Program-made: the position numbers and the translations under genes | Notes under the pieces: model-generated | What the model saw: the letters and a program-made list of their open reading frames with translations, nothing else | Told to the model about the DNA's origin: nothing | Database searches by the model: none | Source of the DNA: Nitrospira sp. | GTDB lineage: Bacteria; Nitrospirota; Nitrospiria; Nitrospirales; Nitrospiraceae | Direction of reading: 5' to 3' | Assembly (NCBI GenBank): GCA_018242665.1 | Contig: JAFEBL010000010.1 | Location: forward strand, 124,001-188,000 | DNA length: 64,000 bases | Shown: in pieces, positions 61,579-64,000 of the stretch | Layout of the letters: each line of letters opens with the position of its first letter | How positions within the stretch are numbered: the stretch's first letter is position 1

Positions 61579-64000
61579 CACGCGCCGCGCTCAAGAATCC
61601 TTACGCCGTCTTCGCGCTCTGCATGATCGCGTTAATCCTGGGCGGTGTCTCGTACCAGAAAATGCGCGTGGACATTTTCCCCGAGATCAAGCTGCCCTCA
61701 ATCCTCGTCACCACTTTTTATCGCGGTTTGAGCCCAGGCGAAATGGAAGGCGCCATCAGCTTCCGCTTGGAACAGCGATTCGTCGAAGCCAGCTACGTCG
61801 AGCACATCGAATCCCAATCGCTGGCCGGCATGAGCTACATCAAGGTCTTTTTCCAACCGGATTACAGCATCGACGCCGCACAATCCGAGCTGACGAGCCT
61901 GGCCTATAGTGTCATACGGACGCTTCCTCCCGGCGTGTATCCCCCGTCTGTTTTTAAATTCGGCGTGTCGAGTTTGCCGATCGGCTACCTCGCCATCAAC
62001 AGCGACTCGCTGGGGGCGAAGGAAATTCGCGACCTCGCCTATTTCACGGTGCGGGGACAAATCGCATCGGTTCCCGGCGTGTCCTTCGGTCCTCCATTGG
62101 GAGGCAAGGTCCGCCAGGTCACGATCTTTCTCGATCAACAACGGCTGCTCGCCCGCGGCATTTCCCCATCGGAAGTGGTCAAGGCGCTGAATGCGCAAAG
62201 CGCCATCATTCCGGCTGGCGATATCAAACTCGGCGACCTGGACTACTACGTCTATTCCAACAGCCTCATCGACGTCGTCGAGAAGATCAACGACATTCCG
62301 ATCAAAGTCGTGAACGGCATCCCCGTGCTCGTCCGTGATATCGGGACGGCGGCGGATAGCGCGGCGATCCAAACCTCGATCGTGAGAGTGAACGGGCGCG
62401 AAGCGACCTACATTCCGATCACCAGGCAGGAGGGCGCCAACACGCTGGAGGTAACCGATGGTATCCGTGCGAAGCTGCCGAAACTGACCGAAATTCCCTC
62501 CGGCACTGGCGTGAAATTTCTCTACGACCAGTCACTCTACATCCGTCAATCCATTGCCAATCTGCAGAAAGAAGGGTTGCTGGGTGCCGGGCTGGCCGGC
62601 CTGATGATTTTCATGTTTCTCGCCAGTGTGAAAGCGGCGCTCGTGGTCGGCCTGGCCATTCCCCTGTCGCTCACGGCGGCGTTAGTCGCGCTGTACCTTA
62701 CGGGCCAGAGCGTCAACATCATGACGCTGGGGGGCTTGGCGCTGGTGATCGGTACCCTGCTCGACAACAACATCGTGGTGCAGGAAAACCTGCATCGGCA
62801 CCTCGAAATGGGGAAGGACGGACGCTCGGCGGCGGAGGACAGCGCCATGGAACTCACGCTGCCGATTCTCGTCGCCACGATTTGCATCCTGATCGTGTAT
62901 CTGCCGATCATGTTTTTTACCGGCATCATCAAGTACCTGTTCGTGCCATTGGCCATGACCGTGGCCTTTGCCATGCTCGCCGATTATGTCGTCTCCATGT
63001 CGGTCACGCCGGTGGTCTTGGCCTGGCTGTATCAGGCCGGTAACGGCAAGAAGGCGGAACACGAAGCATCGGCCGACGAGGGATGGTTTCGGTATGTTCT
63101 CGCGATCTACGAACCCTTGCTGCGAGGGGGACTGCGCGCCAAGCCAATTGTGATCGGATTGGCGGCCGTTGCCTTGATCGCCACCGGCGCCTTCCTGCTG
63201 CCCCGTCTCCACACGGAGTTTTTCCCGAAAGTCGATGCAGGCAATTTCACGATGCTGGTGATGGCGCCGGAAGGCTCGCGGATCGAGAAGACCGCGGCCA
63301 TCGTCGGGCAAATTGAGCAACTGGTGCATGACACAATCCCGAAGGCCGACTTGGAGGAAGTGATTTCCAATACCGGACTCTATTTCGGCGATGCGGCACG
63401 ATTCGCACCGAACACCGGGAACCATACCGCCTTCGTGCTGGTCAACCTGGTCAGCGAACACACAGGCAAGACCGATGACTACATCGCCCAACTGCGCACC
63501 CGCCTCCGCACCTCGCTGCCCGGCGTCGAAATCGCGTTTCAGACCGGCGGGATCATCAACGACGTCTTGAATTTCGGGCTGAAAGCGCCGATCGATATTC
63601 AGGTGAAGGGCCCGAGCCTCGACGTGATCCGTCCCGTAGCCGAGCGTATCCAACAACAGATCGCCCAGGTTCCCAACACCGTCGACGTGCGCATCAAGCA
63701 GGGAAAGAGTTATCCCGAACTCCACATCGATGTGGATCGGACCAAGGCAGCCTATTACGGAATTACGCAGGACAAAGTGATCGTCGATGTCATCACCGGC
63801 ATCAGCTCCAACATAGCACTCTCACCCAACTATTGGCTCGATCCCAAGACGGCCAACGGCTACTTCCTGCTGGCGCAATACCCGGAACAATCCCTCACCA
63901 CGACGGAAGACCTGTTGAACATTCCGGTCATCGGCGCCCGCACGCCGCTGCTGCCGACGGCCAGCCTCACGGGAGGCGGGATCCAGGGCTCGACGCTGGC
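61572..64000 (+). CDS. RND-family efflux permease (partial, runs off the window)
   Basis: The frame is open from the ATG at 61572 to the end, at least 809 residues; a full RND permease is about 1020-1060. The N-terminal MLTRAALKNPYAVFALCMIA helix is followed by the porter head (VDIFPEIKLPSILVTTFYRG, VPGVSF) and a helix bundle with GGLALVIGTLLDNNIVVQEN. In most hydrophobe/amphiphile RND pumps this position has two acidic residues for proton relay (DD), whereas here it is D-N. The closest overall feel is the HAE/heavy-metal superfamily. It likely exports drugs, lipids or metal together with partners beyond the window. Its start overlaps the response regulator stop. Confidence 0.9.
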   Translation, partial: MLTRAALKNPYAVFALCMIALILGGVSYQKMRVDIFPEIKLPSILVTTFYRGLSPGEMEGAISFRLEQRFVEASYVEHIESQSLAGMSYIKVFFQPDYSIDAAQSELTSLAYSVIRTLPPGVYPPSVFKFGVSSLPIGYLAINSDSLGAKEIRDLAYFTVRGQIASVPGVSFGPPLGGKVRQVTIFLDQQRLLARGISPSEVVKALNAQSAIIPAGDIKLGDLDYYVYSNSLIDVVEKINDIPIKVVNGIPVLVRDIGTAADSAAIQTSIVRVNGREATYIPITRQEGANTLEVTDGIRAKLPKLTEIPSGTGVKFLYDQSLYIRQSIANLQKEGLLGAGLAGLMIFMFLASVKAALVVGLAIPLSLTAALVALYLTGQSVNIMTLGGLALVIGTLLDNNIVVQENLHRHLEMGKDGRSAAEDSAMELTLPILVATICILIVYLPIMFFTGIIKYLFVPLAMTVAFAMLADYVVSMSVTPVVLAWLYQAGNGKKAEHEASADEGWFRYVLAIYEPLLRGGLRAKPIVIGLAAVALIATGAFLLPRLHTEFFPKVDAGNFTMLVMAPEGSRIEKTAAIVGQIEQLVHDTIPKADLEEVISNTGLYFGDAARFAPNTGNHTAFVLVNLVSEHTGKTDDYIAQLRTRLRTSLPGVEIAFQTGGIINDVLNFGLKAPIDIQVKGPSLDVIRPVAERIQQQIAQVPNTVDVRIKQGKSYPELHIDVDRTKAAYYGITQDKVIVDVITGISSNIALSPNYWLDPKTANGYFLLAQYPEQSLTTTEDLLNIPVIGARTPLLPTASLTGGGIQGSTL

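Overview
The window is dense, high-GC, mostly operonic bacterial DNA. The content fits a Nitrospira-like member of the Nitrospirota: an exosortase/PEP-CTERM locus, many TonB-dependent and periplasmic metal-uptake genes, a phosphofructokinase with pyrophosphate-type signatures, multi-PAS hybrid kinases and an RND exporter. This assignment comes from gene content only; there is no rRNA or other phylogenetic marker, and I saw no tRNA, CRISPR array or insertion sequence.

Layout. (1) 0-7.9 kb: a stand-alone ModC-C-terminus-like (TOBE/molbindin) protein, a PEP-CTERM protein made of two cofactor-less sulfite-oxidase-like domains, an exosortase-EpsI fusion, a FemAB/GNAT-like acyltransferase and a polysaccharide deacetylase, with a convergent PrsT-type TPR lipoprotein. 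(2) 7.9-21.6 kb, all on the minus strand: an FecE-type ATPase, FecCD-type permease, TonB, coiled-coil lipoprotein, a second stand-alone TOBE protein, a small unknown protein, two FecB/MolA-type binding proteins, two luciferase-like (LLM) flavin oxidoreductases and two TonB-dependent receptors. (3) 21.8-26.4 kb: a Crp/Fnr regulator, an OprO/OprP-like porin, a ModA-type molybdate-binding protein, an unknown lipoprotein and a DUF2325 protein. Together (1)-(3) look like one oxyanion acquisition locus, most probably for molybdate or tungstate, and this is the most interesting part of the window. (4) 26.6-52.7 kb: mostly housekeeping and signalling genes, namely a two-component pair with a sigma-54 activator, Tex, Kup, TrmL, a ferritin-like protein, YchF, a GH20-like protein, GalE, a J-domain/AAA/TPR trio, GalM, PPi-type PFK, a lone receiver, a multi-PAS hybrid kinase and a PilZ protein. 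(5) 52.7-57.6 kb: a visibly AT-richer accessory island with a papain-like protease fused to an alpha/beta-hydrolase-like domain, a four-helix membrane protein and a tiny Cys/Pro-rich secreted protein. (6) 57.6-64 kb: twin MFS exporters, a stand-alone CZB zinc-sensor protein, a response regulator and an RND permease that runs off the window.

How the genes fit together (inference). The TonB-dependent receptors and the porin would bring an oxyanion or its chelate across the outer membrane. The two FecB/MolA-like proteins and ModA would capture it, the FecCD/FecE transporter would import it, and the TOBE proteins would bind it in the cytoplasm. A nitrite oxidiser needs large amounts of molybdenum for nitrite oxidoreductase, which would explain the investment. 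The LLM flavoenzymes have no obvious place in a simple oxyanion importer and hint that the imported species is organic or must be chemically released.
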